A stretch of DNA of 64,000 nucleotides from Streptomyces cupreus (GCF_014257025.1 NZ_JACMSF010000030.1:1-64000), one strand, 5' to 3'; shown: positions 15,422 through 23,556, counted from the first letter of the stretch. The notes: generated by a model from the sequence alone, not told the origin. Translations and numbers: made by a program.

Positions 15422-15679
15422 ATGGACTGGCGTCACAACGCCGTTTGCCGCGAGGAAGACCCCGAGCTCTTCTTCCCCATCGGCAACACCGGTCCTGCGC
15501 TGCTGCAGATCGAGGAAGCCAAGGCCGTCTGCCGTCGCTGCCCCGTTATGGATCAGTGTCTGCAGTGGGCGCTTGAGTCCGGCCAGGACTCCGGCGTCTG
15601 GGGTGGTCTCAGCGAGGACGAGCGCCGTGCCATGAAGCGCCGCGCCGCCCGCAACCGGGCCCGTCAGGCCTCCGCCTGA
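15422..15679 (+). CDS. wblE: WhiB-like iron-sulfur transcription factor WblE
   Basis: An 85-residue Wbl protein. The four cluster-binding cysteines are C9, C37, C40 and C46, in the pattern C-x27-C-x2-C-x5-C. The GVWGG turn lies at about 60-64, followed by the basic DNA-binding tail RRAMKRRAARNRARQ. Wbl proteins carry an O2/NO-sensitive [4Fe-4S] cluster and act with the principal sigma factor. WblE (WhiB1-like) is the most broadly conserved member and is essential or nearly so in several actinomycetes. The ATG at 15422 follows AAGGAGAGG. A strong bidirectional terminator separates it from the converging kinase gene. Confidence 0.93.
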   Translation: MDWRHNAVCREEDPELFFPIGNTGPALLQIEEAKAVCRRCPVMDQCLQWALESGQDSGVWGGLSEDERRAMKRRAARNRARQASA

Positions 15680-15819
15680 CACTCCCGCCCCGCAAAGCCT
15701 GAGCTTGGCGGCGCGTACAGCGAGTACGCATCTCCCGCCCCCGAGCCGCAGCGCGCAGTACCCCCGATGCGCTCCCCCATAGCCTTTAGGGCATGGAGGA
15801 CCCCCATCGCCCGAGCACG

Positions 15820-15848
15820 AGCCTCGGACCGATCACCGGTCCGAGGCT
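15820..15848. terminator. Bidirectional terminator between wblE and histidine kinase
   Basis: A perfect 12-bp stem, AGCCTCGGACCG (15820-15831) and CGGTCCGAGGCT (15837-15848), with loop ATCAC, followed by TTT. It lies between two converging genes and stops 5 bp short of the kinase stop codon. Confidence 0.85.
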
Positions 15849-15853
15849 TTCTG

Positions 15854-17329
15854 CTATTTGTGCGCCCGCACCGGGATGTCCAGGATCACCTGCGTGCCAC
15901 GCTCCGGCGCCCGCACCATGTCGAACGTTCCGCCCAACTCCCCCTCCACCAGGGTCCGTACGATCTGGAGGCCGAGGTTCCCGGCGGTGTGCGGGTCGAA
16001 GCCCTCGGGCAGGCCCACGCCGTCGTCCTGGACGGTGACGAGCAGGCGGGCCTCCTTGCTGGTGCCGCCGCGGACCGCGGAGACCTCGACGGTTCCGGTG
16101 TCGCCCTGACGGAAGCCGTGCTCCAGGGCGTTCTGGAGAACCTCGGTCAGGACCATCGACAGCGGGGTGGCGACCTCGGCGTCCAGGATGCCGAAGCGGC
16201 CGGTGCGCCTGCCGGTCACCTTGCCGGGTGAGATCTCGGCGACCATCGCGAGGACCCGGTCGGCGATCTCGTCGAACTCCACGCGCTCGTCCAGGTTCTG
16301 GGAGAGCGTCTCGTGCACGATCGCGATCGAGCCGACCCGTCGTACCGCCTCTTCGAGGGCTTCGCGGCCGCGGTCGGACTCGATGCGCCGGGCCTGGAGG
16401 CGGAGCAGGGCCGCGACGGTCTGGAGGTTGTTCTTCACCCGGTGGTGGATCTCCCGGATGGTGGCGTCCTTGGTGATCAACTCGCGTTCGCGGCGGCGCA
16501 GTTCGGTGACGTCGCGGAGCAGGACGAGGGAACCGATGCGGGTGCCCTTGGGCTTGAGCGGGATCGCCCGGAACTGGATGACACCGCCGTCCGACTCGAT
16601 CTCGAACTCACGGGGGGCCCAGCCGCTGGCCACCTTGGCGAGCGCCTCGTCCACCGGCCCGTGGGTCGGGGCGAGTTCGGCGGTGGTCTTGCCCAGGTGG
16701 TGGCCGACCAGATCGGCGGCGAGGCCGAGGCGGTGGTAGGCGGACAGGGCGTTCGGGGAGGCGTACTGGACTATGCCGTCCGCGTCGAGCCGGATCAGTC
16801 CGTCGCCGACGCGGGGCGAGGCGTCCATGTCGACCTGCTGGTTCGCGAAGGGGAAGGAGCCTGCCGCGATCATCTGCGCGAGGTCCGAGGCGCTTTGCAG
16901 GTACGTCAGTTCAAGCCGGCTCGGGGTGCGCACGGTCAGCAGGTTGGTGTTCCGCGCGATGACTCCGAGGACGCGCCCTTCCCGTCGTACCGGAATCGAC
17001 TCGACCCGGACCGGGACCTCCTCGCGCCACTCGGGGTCGCCCTCGCGCACGATGCGGCCCTCGTCGAGCGCGGCGTCGAGCATGGGGCGGCGGCCGCGCG
17101 GGACGAGATGGCCGACCATGTCGTCCTGGTAGGAGGTGGGGCCGGTGTTGGGGCGCATCTGGGCGACCGACACATAGCGGGTGCCGTCGCGGGTGGGGAC
17201 CCACAGGACCAGGTCGGCGAAGGAGAGGTCGGAGAGCAGCTGCCACTCCGAGACCAGCAGATGGAGCCATTCGAGGTCGGACTCGTCGAGGGCGGTGTGC
17301 TGGTGGACCAGTTCGTTCATGGAGGGCAC
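15854..17329 (-). CDS. Sensor histidine kinase, PdtaS-like (HisKA_2/HWE class)
   Basis: A 491-residue soluble sensor kinase. An N-terminal GAF-type PdtaS domain (about 10-150) holds LVLWVPTRDGTRYVSVAQMRPNTGPTSYQDD-like sequence, and a PAS domain follows at about 175-285. The HisKA_2 dimerisation box at about 300-335 has TIREIHHRVKNNLQTVAALL, with phospho-acceptor His in IHHRVKNN. The HATPase domain has VLTEVLQNALEHGF (N box) and VQDDGVGLPEGF (G box). It has no membrane segments, so it senses a cytoplasmic signal. PdtaS partners with an ANTAR-domain RNA-binding regulator (PdtaR), encoded elsewhere. A GTG at 17329 is used; an ATG at 17320 is equally possible because neither has a clear ribosome binding site. 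Confidence 0.9.
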   Translation of the reverse strand: MPSMNELVHQHTALDESDLEWLHLLVSEWQLLSDLSFADLVLWVPTRDGTRYVSVAQMRPNTGPTSYQDDMVGHLVPRGRRPMLDAALDEGRIVREGDPEWREEVPVRVESIPVRREGRVLGVIARNTNLLTVRTPSRLELTYLQSASDLAQMIAAGSFPFANQQVDMDASPRVGDGLIRLDADGIVQYASPNALSAYHRLGLAADLVGHHLGKTTAELAPTHGPVDEALAKVASGWAPREFEIESDGGVIQFRAIPLKPKGTRIGSLVLLRDVTELRRRERELITKDATIREIHHRVKNNLQTVAALLRLQARRIESDRGREALEEAVRRVGSIAIVHETLSQNLDERVEFDEIADRVLAMVAEISPGKVTGRRTGRFGILDAEVATPLSMVLTEVLQNALEHGFRQGDTGTVEVSAVRGGTSKEARLLVTVQDDGVGLPEGFDPHTAGNLGLQIVRTLVEGELGGTFDMVRAPERGTQVILDIPVRAHK

Positions 17330-17410
17330 GTGTGTGAGCGTACCTGGCGGTTTGTACGGCTCTGAAACGGCGCCGGATCCGAAACGGCCCCGGAGACACC
17401 CGCGGGCCGC

Positions 17411-17578
17411 GGCGCCTGGGAGGGACCCTCAACCCTCCCGGCACCGCAGCCCGGAGCAATATCGGCCGTGGGGTGTGCGGTCCCGGTCGGCCGAAGGATG
17501 AGGATCCGGGGCAGTCAGGGCAGAGAGCACCGGTTCCTCGGTCCGCCTTCCTGTGCGGGGAAGACGGAAGTCCGCGTC
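17411..17578 (-). ncRNA. Putative sRNA, homologue of scr5239
   Basis: The 396-bp interval 17330-17725 has no convincing gene but holds ordered hairpins. On the minus strand, 17568-17559 pairs with 17551-17542 (TCCGTCTTCC / GGAAGGCGGA) through one U-G wobble. The final hairpin 17445-17411 (GGTGCC-GGGAGGG ... CCCTCCC-A-GGCGCC) also uses a U-G wobble. Both would be A-C mismatches on the plus strand, which favours minus-strand RNA. A transcript from about 17577 to about 17418 is close to the 159 nt I recall for scr5239, an S. coelicolor sRNA in this intergenic position that targets dagA and metE mRNAs. A DasR site lies just upstream. Exact ends are estimates. Confidence 0.58.
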
Positions 17579-17604
17579 CTCGTATCACATGGACTGCCCA
17601 CCAT

Positions 17605-17620
17605 TGTGGACTAGACCACT
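17605..17620. promoter_or_regulatory. DasR operator (dre) upstream of putative sRNA
   Basis: TGTGGACTAGACCACT matches the 16-bp DasR-responsive element (ACTGGTCTAGACCAGT) in its core GG-CTAGACCA and differs mainly at the edges. It lies about 25-45 bp upstream of the estimated 5' end of the sRNA, in promoter position, and about 275 bp upstream of the kinase gene. I recall that scr5239 expression was reported to depend on DasR, which fits. Confidence 0.72.
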
Positions 17621-17725
17621 CGGCGTGTCCATGCGTGCGAGGATGTTCGTTGTTGTGACCTGTGATGCGGGTAGGTCAACTGGTCGGACGTCCAGCATCC
17701 ACCACGCAGCCTAACCCTTGTGGGT

Positions 17726-18355
17726 TCATGTGCGGGGCCAGATGGACAGGGCAATTTCCGCGAGCGCCACCAACTCCGCACGGCTCGCGCCGTCGCGCGC
17801 CTGTTGGGACATGCCCTGGATCATCGCGCCGGTGTGCCGGGCGAGCGTGCCGGCGTCGATGTCGGCAGGGAGTTCACCTGCGGCGATGTCCGCGCGGATA
17901 CGGCTCTCGACGGCGGCGATGGTGGCGTTGCGCCGGTCCCGCAGGGTCTGCTCCACTTCGGGGCTCGCGCCGTTGGTGGCCGCGTGGGCGTAGAGGCAGC
18001 CTTGAGGGAGGCCGGGGGTGGTGTACCGCTCGGCAGCCTCGCGCAGGGTGCGCTCCACGGCGTCCCGTGCGGTGGGCTCCTCGGTCAGGGCGCGCTCCCC
18101 GAAGGCCGCGTAGCGCTTGCCGTACTCGACCACGACCTCGTCGAACAACGCCCGCTTGTCCCCGAAGGCGGCGTACAGGCTCGGGGCGCCGATCCCCATG
18201 ACCCGGGTGAGATCGGAGACGGACGTCGCCTCGTATCCGTGCTCCCAGAAGGCCATGATCGCCTTCTCCAGCGCGGTCTCCCGGTCGAAGGAGCGGGGAC
18301 GGCCGCGGCGGCCCACTGTCGACCCTGCGCCCTTGGTGCTCACCATGGAGTTCAT
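17726..18355 (-). CDS. TetR/AcrR-family transcriptional regulator
   Basis: A 209-residue regulator. After a short basic leader (GSTVGRRGRPRSFD) the helix-turn-helix covers about residues 20-65 (ALEKAIMAFWEHGYEATSVSDLTRVMG...LYAAFGDKRALF). The C-terminal domain (LPQGCLYAHAATNGASPEVEQ) resembles the TetR_C group that controls adjacent short-chain dehydrogenases. The start is uncertain: ATG 18355 or ATG 18346. Neither has a ribosome binding site, and TAGTGT at 18371-18366 on the minus strand could be a -10 for an almost leaderless message. It diverges from the SDR gene, its probable target. Confidence 0.82.
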   Translation of the reverse strand: MNSMVSTKGAGSTVGRRGRPRSFDRETALEKAIMAFWEHGYEATSVSDLTRVMGIGAPSLYAAFGDKRALFDEVVVEYGKRYAAFGERALTEEPTARDAVERTLREAAERYTTPGLPQGCLYAHAATNGASPEVEQTLRDRRNATIAAVESRIRADIAAGELPADIDAGTLARHTGAMIQGMSQQARDGASRAELVALAEIALSIWPRT

Positions 18356-18359
18356 TTTA

Positions 18360-18426
18360 TAGCGGACACTAGAGAATTGTCCCCACCCTCCTGTACGGTC
18401 TTTCTGTAGCGACCAATAGAGAATTG
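18360..18426. promoter_or_regulatory. Paired TetR operators between tetR and SDR genes
   Basis: Two 20-bp direct repeats, at 18360-18379 and 18407-18426, match at 17 of 20 positions and share TAGCG and TAGAGAATTG. The first contains a palindrome, GGACACTAGAGAATTGTCC at 18364-18382. They lie over the two divergent promoters, as expected for a TetR that represses both itself and the SDR gene. Confidence 0.6.
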
Positions 18427-18437
18427 CGGGGTGTGGC

Positions 18438-19190
18438 ATGGGTGTGCTCACTGGCAGGACAGCGCTGGTCACCGGGGCGAGCAGGGGGATCGGGCGAGCG
18501 GTGGCCGAGCGGCTGGCGCGCGACGGCGCACGGGTCGCCGTGCACTACGGCAGCAGCGAGGCGGCGGCGAAGGAGACGGTCGCCGGGATCGAGGCGGCCG
18601 GCGGCAGCGCGTTCGCCATCCGCGCCGAGCTGGGGGTGCCGGGGGACGCACGGACCCTCTGGGAGGCCTTCGACCGGCACGCGGACGGGGTGGACATCCT
18701 GGTCAACAACGCGGGAGCGGCGTTCTTCGCCACCATCGGAGAAACGGACGAGGAGCTCTACGAGCGGACCCACGCCCTCAACGCCAGAGCGCCGTTCTTC
18801 ATCATCCGGCAGGGCCTCGGCCGGCTGCGCGACCACGGCCGGATCATCAATGTCACGGCTGCCACGGACGCCGGCATACCCGGTATCGCCGCCACCCACA
18901 TGGCCAAGGGCGCGGTCACCGCTCTGACCCGTTCCCTCGCGGTCGAGCTGGCGCCGCGCGGCATCACCGCCAACTCCGTCGCGCCCGGCTTCATCGACAC
19001 CGACCTCACGGCCGCGGTCCTGGCCGACCCCGGCCTGCGGGCGCACGCCGAGGCCGTCTCGGTCTTCCGACGGGTGGGTACGGCGGCCGAGGTCGCCGAC
19101 GTGGTGGCCTTCCTGGCATCGCCCGACTCCCGCTGGGTGACCGGGCAGCACATGGACGCGACAGGGGGCTCGCTGCTGAGCTTGCAGTAG
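18438..19190 (+). CDS. Short-chain dehydrogenase/reductase with atypical active site
   Basis: A 250-residue classical SDR by fold. The dinucleotide motif TGASRGIGRAV lies at about residues 12-22, NNAG at 90-93 and the closing VTGQHMDATGG at about 233-243. The catalytic residues are unusual. The YxxxK motif reads THMAK (T153 to K157, codon ACC at 18894), and the position 13 residues before, normally Ser, is Thr140. Loss of the tyrosine would normally abolish hydride-transfer catalysis, so it may bind cofactor without classical activity or use another residue. It diverges from a TetR gene with shared operators. The start is the ATG at 18438. Confidence 0.82.
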   Translation: MGVLTGRTALVTGASRGIGRAVAERLARDGARVAVHYGSSEAAAKETVAGIEAAGGSAFAIRAELGVPGDARTLWEAFDRHADGVDILVNNAGAAFFATIGETDEELYERTHALNARAPFFIIRQGLGRLRDHGRIINVTAATDAGIPGIAATHMAKGAVTALTRSLAVELAPRGITANSVAPGFIDTDLTAAVLADPGLRAHAEAVSVFRRVGTAAEVADVVAFLASPDSRWVTGQHMDATGGSLLSLQ

Positions 19191-19239
19191 GCGGCCGGGG
19201 GCCGTTGTTCGCCTGGGAGGGAGGGCCCTCCTCTGTTAG

Positions 19240-19255
19240 ATTGGTCTAAACCACA
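19240..19255 (+). promoter_or_regulatory. DasR operator upstream of nagB
   Basis: ATTGGTCTAAACCACA, a clear dre with the GGTCTA-AACCA core, lies 54 bp before the nagB start. DasR bound here should repress nagB until glucosamine-6-phosphate rises. Confidence 0.85.
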
Positions 19256-19308
19256 CATCGCCCTCTCGGGTACCGGTTGAGTCCCCTCTTCAGATCGGCA
19301 GGCCCAGC

Positions 19309-20094
19309 GTGGAAGTTGTCATCGTTCCGGACGCCAAGGCGGGTGGCGAGCTCATCGCCGAGGCCATGGCGCAGCTCCTGCGGCGCAAGCCCGACGCCCT
19401 GCTCGGCGTGGCCACCGGCTCGACGCCGCTGCCCATCTACGAGGCACTGGCGGCGAAGGTGCGCACCGGTGCCGTGGACGCCTCGCGGGCGCGGATCGCT
19501 CAGCTCGACGAGTACGTGGGACTGCCGGCCGAGCATCCGGAGTCGTACCGTTCCGTCCTGCGGCGCGAGGTGCTGGAGCCGCTCGGCATCGGGATGTCGG
19601 CCTTCATGGGGCCGGACGGGACGGCGGCGGACGTACAGGCGGCGTGCGAGGCGTACGACGCGGCGCTGGCCGAGGCCGGGGGCGTCGACCTTCAGTTGCT
19701 GGGGATAGGGACGGACGGGCACATCGGGTTCAACGAGCCGTGCTCGTCGCTCGCCTCGCGTACGCGGATCAAGACGCTGACCGAGCAGACGCGGGTGGAC
19801 AACGCGCGCTTCTTCGACGGGGACATCTCGCAGGTGCCGCATCACGTGATCACTCAGGGCATCGGGACGATCCTGGAGGCGCGGCATCTGGTGCTGCTGG
19901 CGACGGGTGAGGGCAAGGCCGATGCGGTCGCGGCGACCGTGGAGGGACCGGTGGCCGCGGTGTGTCCGGCTTCGGCGTTGCAGTTGCATCCGCATGCGAC
20001 GGTGGTCGTCGACGAGGGGGCCGCGTCCAAGCTGAAGCTGGCGGACTACTTCCGCCACACCTACGCCAACAAGCCCGATTGGCAGGGGATCTAG
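19309..20094 (+). CDS. nagB: Glucosamine-6-phosphate deaminase
   Basis: A 261-residue NagB that converts glucosamine-6-phosphate to fructose-6-phosphate and ammonia. Motifs are LLGVATGSTPLPIYEAL (phosphate loop), IAQLDEYVGLPAEHPESY (catalytic Asp of the LDEY motif) and LLGIGTDGHIGFNEP (signature with active-site His). It feeds amino sugars from chitin and peptidoglycan into glycolysis. A GTG start at 19309 is used. A DasR site lies 54 bp upstream, and the das genes read toward it from the other side of a shared terminator. Confidence 0.95.
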   Translation: MEVVIVPDAKAGGELIAEAMAQLLRRKPDALLGVATGSTPLPIYEALAAKVRTGAVDASRARIAQLDEYVGLPAEHPESYRSVLRREVLEPLGIGMSAFMGPDGTAADVQAACEAYDAALAEAGGVDLQLLGIGTDGHIGFNEPCSSLASRTRIKTLTEQTRVDNARFFDGDISQVPHHVITQGIGTILEARHLVLLATGEGKADAVAATVEGPVAAVCPASALQLHPHATVVVDEGAASKLKLADYFRHTYANKPDWQGI

Positions 20095-20190
20095 AGTCCC
20101 GCGAGGTCGCCCTGTCGGCGGACCATCTCGGTGATCCAGCTGGGCGCGTACGGGGAGGTGCAGCCTTCAGCCGCTTGGCTAGGGCGCGGA

Positions 20191-20223
20191 GGCGCCGGTT
20201 CCCCCCATCCGGGAACCGGCGCC
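20191..20223. terminator. Bidirectional terminator between nagB and dasD
   Basis: A perfect 13-bp stem, GGCGCCGGTTCCC (20191-20203) and GGGAACCGGCGCC (20211-20223), with a 7-nt loop, sits between the converging nagB and dasD genes. Confidence 0.85.
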
Positions 20224-20239
20224 CTCGTCGTCGTAGGCC

Positions 20240-21724
20240 TTACCGGCCCGCGATGACCTCTGCCGCCGCTCGGCCGCACACGCGGGCCGCGCCGTGGGTC
20301 GCTATGTGCAGGGCGCCTCTCGGCGGGGACTGGGGTACGCCCATTTCGACCACGATCGTGTCGGGGCGTTCACGCAGCAGGGTGTCCACGGTCTTGGCCA
20401 TCCACTCGTGGCGGTGCTCGTCGCGGACGACGGCGACGATACGGCGGGGGCCTGCCGAGTCCAGGGCCGCCTGGGCCGCCGACTCGTCGGTGTAGGTGGC
20501 GGTTTCGGTGCCGGGGAGCAGTTCGGCGAGTTCCGCTGCCACGCCCCAGGGGGTTTCGTCGCCCACGGCGATGTTCGCCTCCGGGCTGAGCGCGGCCACG
20601 TAGGGGGGCTCGGTCAGGGGGGTGTGGGCGTCGGTCTTCGTCAGCCGTACGGCGCGGCGGGCCGCCACCAGGCCGATGTCGGACGGGGCCCTGTCGTCGG
20701 CGGTGGCCGCCGCGGTCCTGGTCCAGCGGCCCAGGGCACGGACGCGTTCCGCGGCTTCCGCGAGGCGCTCCTCGGGGAGTTCGCCGGTGCGGACGGCGGT
20801 GACCAGGGCGTCGCGGAGGCGGCGGACAGTGCCCTCGTCGTTCAGACCGCCGCCCACACAGATCGCGTCGGCGCCGGCCGCGAGGGCGAGGACGCTGCCG
20901 CGTTCGATGCCGTAGGTGGAGGCGATGGCCCGCATTTCCATGCCGTCGGTGACGATGAGGCCGTCGTAGCCGAGTTCGCCGCGCAGCAGGTCGCGGAGGA
21001 TGGGCCGGGAGAGGGTGGCCGGGCGGGTGGGGTCGAGGGCCGGGACCAGGATGTGGGCCGTCATGATGGCGCGGCTGCCGGCGGCGATGGCCGCGCGGAA
21101 CGGGGCCAGGTCGCGCTCGGACAGCACATCGAGTCCGACCTCGATGCGGGGCATCGCCTCGTGCGAGTCGATGGCGGTGTCGCCGTGCCCGGGGAAGTGC
21201 TTGGTGCAGGCCGCCACACCCGCGGCCTGGAGGCCGCTGACGTAGGCGGCGGTGTGCCGGGCGGTCAGGTCGGTGTCGGCGCCGAAGGAGCGGACACCGA
21301 TGACCGGGTTGGCGGGGTTGGAGTTGATGTCGGCGGAGGGGGCCCAGTTGAAGTTGACGCCGCAGGCGGCGAGGCGGCGGCCGAGTTCATGGGCGACCTC
21401 GCGGGTGAGGTCGGTGTCGTCGACGGCGCCGAGGGCGTGGTTGCCGGGGAAGGAGGAGCCGGTGCGCACCTCAAGGCGCGTGACGTCTCCGCCCTCCTCG
21501 TCGATGGCGACGAGGACGTCCTCGCGCTCGGCGCGCAACTGGGCGGTCAGCGCGGCGACTTGTTCGGGTGTGGCGATGTTGCGGCCGAACAGGCCGACGG
21601 AGGCGAGGCCCTCGCCGAGGCGCCGCAGGATCCAGTCGGGGGCGGTGGTGCCGGGGAAGCCGGGCTGGAGGACGGTCAGGGCGTCCCGTGTGAGGGTGTC
21701 TGTACCGCTGGCGATGGTCGTCAT
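20240..21724 (-). CDS. dasD: Beta-N-acetylhexosaminidase, glycoside hydrolase family 3
   Basis: A 494-residue GH3 enzyme of the NagZ group. The key motif KHFPGHGDTAIDSHEAMP (about residues 168-185) holds the catalytic Asp-His acid/base dyad of NagZ-type enzymes. IVTDGMEMRAI holds the nucleophile Asp. A ~150-residue C-terminal domain follows. There is no signal peptide, so it cleaves imported chitobiose or GlcNAc-containing oligomers in the cytoplasm. It starts 10 bp after dasC and is the last gene of the dasABC operon, matching the S. coelicolor dasD arrangement. Confidence 0.92.
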   Translation of the reverse strand: MTTIASGTDTLTRDALTVLQPGFPGTTAPDWILRRLGEGLASVGLFGRNIATPEQVAALTAQLRAEREDVLVAIDEEGGDVTRLEVRTGSSFPGNHALGAVDDTDLTREVAHELGRRLAACGVNFNWAPSADINSNPANPVIGVRSFGADTDLTARHTAAYVSGLQAAGVAACTKHFPGHGDTAIDSHEAMPRIEVGLDVLSERDLAPFRAAIAAGSRAIMTAHILVPALDPTRPATLSRPILRDLLRGELGYDGLIVTDGMEMRAIASTYGIERGSVLALAAGADAICVGGGLNDEGTVRRLRDALVTAVRTGELPEERLAEAAERVRALGRWTRTAAATADDRAPSDIGLVAARRAVRLTKTDAHTPLTEPPYVAALSPEANIAVGDETPWGVAAELAELLPGTETATYTDESAAQAALDSAGPRRIVAVVRDEHRHEWMAKTVDTLLRERPDTIVVEMGVPQSPPRGALHIATHGAARVCGRAAAEVIAGR

Positions 21725-21733
21725 CGGGTGGCG

Positions 21734-22564
21734 TTATCCCTTCACGGCGCCGGCGGTCAGACCGCTGACGGCCCGGCGCTGGAGGAAGACGAAGAGGATC
21801 AGGATCGGGACGGCGAAGAGGGTGGAGGCGGCCATCGTGGCGCCCCAGTCGTTGCCGAAGACGGTCTGGAAACTGGTCAGCCACAGCGGCAGCGTCTGGG
21901 CCTCGGCGTCCTTGTTCAGCACGAGGACCAGGGCGAACTCGTTCCAGGCGGTGATGAAGCCGAACATCGAGGTGGCCATCAGACCCGGCGCGAGCAGCGG
22001 CAGGATGACCCGGCGGAAGGCCTGCATACGGGTGCAGCCGTCGACCATCGCCGACTCCTCCAACTCCGCGGGCACGGCGGCGACGAAGCCGCGCAGGGTG
22101 AGGATGGTGAACGGGAGGATCATCATCGTGTAGAAGGCCGTCAGCGGGACGAGGCTGTTGAGCATCGACGCGTCCCGGACGATCATGTACATCGCGATGA
22201 TCATGACTTCCCAGGGCGCCATCTGGGCGAGCATGAAGCCGATGATGAAGCCGCGCCGCCCCCTGAACCGCATCCGCGCCAGGGCGAAGGACCCGGCCAG
22301 CGCGATGACCAGCGAGAACACGACGGCCAGGACGGTGACGGTCAGCGAGTTGGTGACGAACGTCCAGAAGTGGTCGGCGCCGGTCGCCGTCTTGAAGTGG
22401 TCGAGGGTGATGTCGGTCGGGAACCAGACCGGGTCCTCGGAGATGATGTCACCGGTCGGCTTGAAGGCCGTGGCGATCATCCAGTACACGGGGAAGACGA
22501 AGCCGATGAACAGGACTACGGCCGTGGCGTTGGGCCAGATGCGGCCGAAGAGCGAGCGCTTCAC
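21734..22564 (-). CDS. dasC: ABC transporter permease DasC
   Basis: A 276-residue inner-membrane permease of the MalG type with six hydrophobic segments. The EAA loop, contacting the ATPase, reads AVPAELEESAMVDGCTRMQAFRRVILPLLAPG. With DasA and DasB it imports N,N'-diacetylchitobiose. No ATPase gene is present locally; the shared ATPase MsiK, encoded elsewhere, energises this transporter in Streptomyces. The GTG start at 22564 overlaps the dasB stop by 4 bp (GTGA), indicating coupled translation. Confidence 0.93.
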   Translation of the reverse strand: MKRSLFGRIWPNATAVVLFIGFVFPVYWMIATAFKPTGDIISEDPVWFPTDITLDHFKTATGADHFWTFVTNSLTVTVLAVVFSLVIALAGSFALARMRFRGRRGFIIGFMLAQMAPWEVMIIAMYMIVRDASMLNSLVPLTAFYTMMILPFTILTLRGFVAAVPAELEESAMVDGCTRMQAFRRVILPLLAPGLMATSMFGFITAWNEFALVLVLNKDAEAQTLPLWLTSFQTVFGNDWGATMAASTLFAVPILILFVFLQRRAVSGLTAGAVKG

Positions 22565-23556
22565 AGCCCGGCCTCCTCTTCCTTTTCTTGCTTGAGCACG
22601 ATCCGCAGGTAGTAGGCGGTGAGGCCGATCATGATCAGGATGGTCAGGAAGGCGATGGCGGCACCCATGCCGTAGTGCTGGTTGCCGACGCCCTCGATGT
22701 AGGCGTAGACCGGCAGGATCTCGGTGAGGCGGTCGGGGCCGCCCTGGTTGAACGTGTAGACCTGCACGAACGCCTTGAAGATCCAGATGATCTCCAGGAA
22801 CGTGGTCGCGTAGAGGAAGGGCCTGAGGAACGGCAGGGTGACTGTCGTGAAGCTCTTCCAGGCGCCGGCGCCGTCGAGGGCGGCGGCCTCGTAGAGCTCG
22901 CCCGGGATGGTCGTCGTGGCGGCGTAGAGGTTGATCGCGACGAACGGGATGGACATCCAGACGATGAGCACGGTGACGACGAAGAACGTCGACATCTGGT
23001 CGCTGGTCCAGCTGTAGTCGGCCATGGAGTGCCGGCCGAGCTTGTCCAGCACCCAGTTGACGACGCCGAAGCGCTGGGCGAAGAGCCACTGGTAGACGGT
23101 GGTGGCGGCGACCACGGGCATCGCCCAGGCCAGCACCAGGCCGATCATCAGGGTGAACCGCATGCGCTTGCCGAGGCGGGCGAGCAGCAGGCCGACGAGC
23201 GAGCCGAGGAACATGGTCAGGGCGACGTTGACCGCCGTGAACAGGATCGAGCGCAGGGTGACGCGCCAGAAGTCCTCGCCGGTGAGGACCTCGGTGTAGT
23301 TGTCGATGCCGTTCCACTCGGTGACGTGCTGGATCAGCTGCGCCATGTTGAGGTTCTGGAACGACAGCAGTAGGTCCTTCAGCAGCGGCCAGCCGAGCAG
23401 CAGCACGGTGGCCGCGCAGGCGGGCAGCAGCAGAAGGTAGGGGGCGAGCGCGCCGACGCGGGACGCTCTCGGGTTCGGCCTTCCGGATCCCCCGCCGCCC
23501 GCTGTCCTGCGGACGTCCGCCGGGCCGGAGGGCGGCCGTTCGGTCTGCACGGTCAT
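22561..23556 (-). CDS. dasB: ABC transporter permease DasB
   Basis: A 331-residue MalF-type permease. A Pro/Gly/Arg-rich cytoplasmic N-terminus (about 1-35) precedes six membrane segments. The EAA loop is TIPGELYEAAALDGAGAWKSFTTVTLPFLRP. It forms the transmembrane channel with DasC, and its 3' end overlaps dasC by 4 bp. It lies 77 bp downstream of dasA, a space typical of binding-protein operons, where the first gene is made in excess. Confidence 0.93.
   Translation of the reverse strand: MTVQTERPPSGPADVRRTAGGGGSGRPNPRASRVGALAPYLLLLPACAATVLLLGWPLLKDLLLSFQNLNMAQLIQHVTEWNGIDNYTEVLTGEDFWRVTLRSILFTAVNVALTMFLGSLVGLLLARLGKRMRFTLMIGLVLAWAMPVVAATTVYQWLFAQRFGVVNWVLDKLGRHSMADYSWTSDQMSTFFVVTVLIVWMSIPFVAINLYAATTTIPGELYEAAALDGAGAWKSFTTVTLPFLRPFLYATTFLEIIWIFKAFVQVYTFNQGGPDRLTEILPVYAYIEGVGNQHYGMGAAIAFLTILIMIGLTAYYLRIVLKQEKEEEAGL

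Noticed and set aside
17473..17658. 61-residue plus-strand frame in the intergenic space
   Set aside because: No ribosome binding site or family match, and it overlaps the DasR site and sRNA hairpins, which explain the region better.
20294..22612. Very long plus-strand open frame opposite dasD, dasC and dasB
   Set aside because: It is the complementary shadow of three strong genes, with Gly/Val/Asp-rich low-complexity translation and no motifs; high GC makes such frames common.
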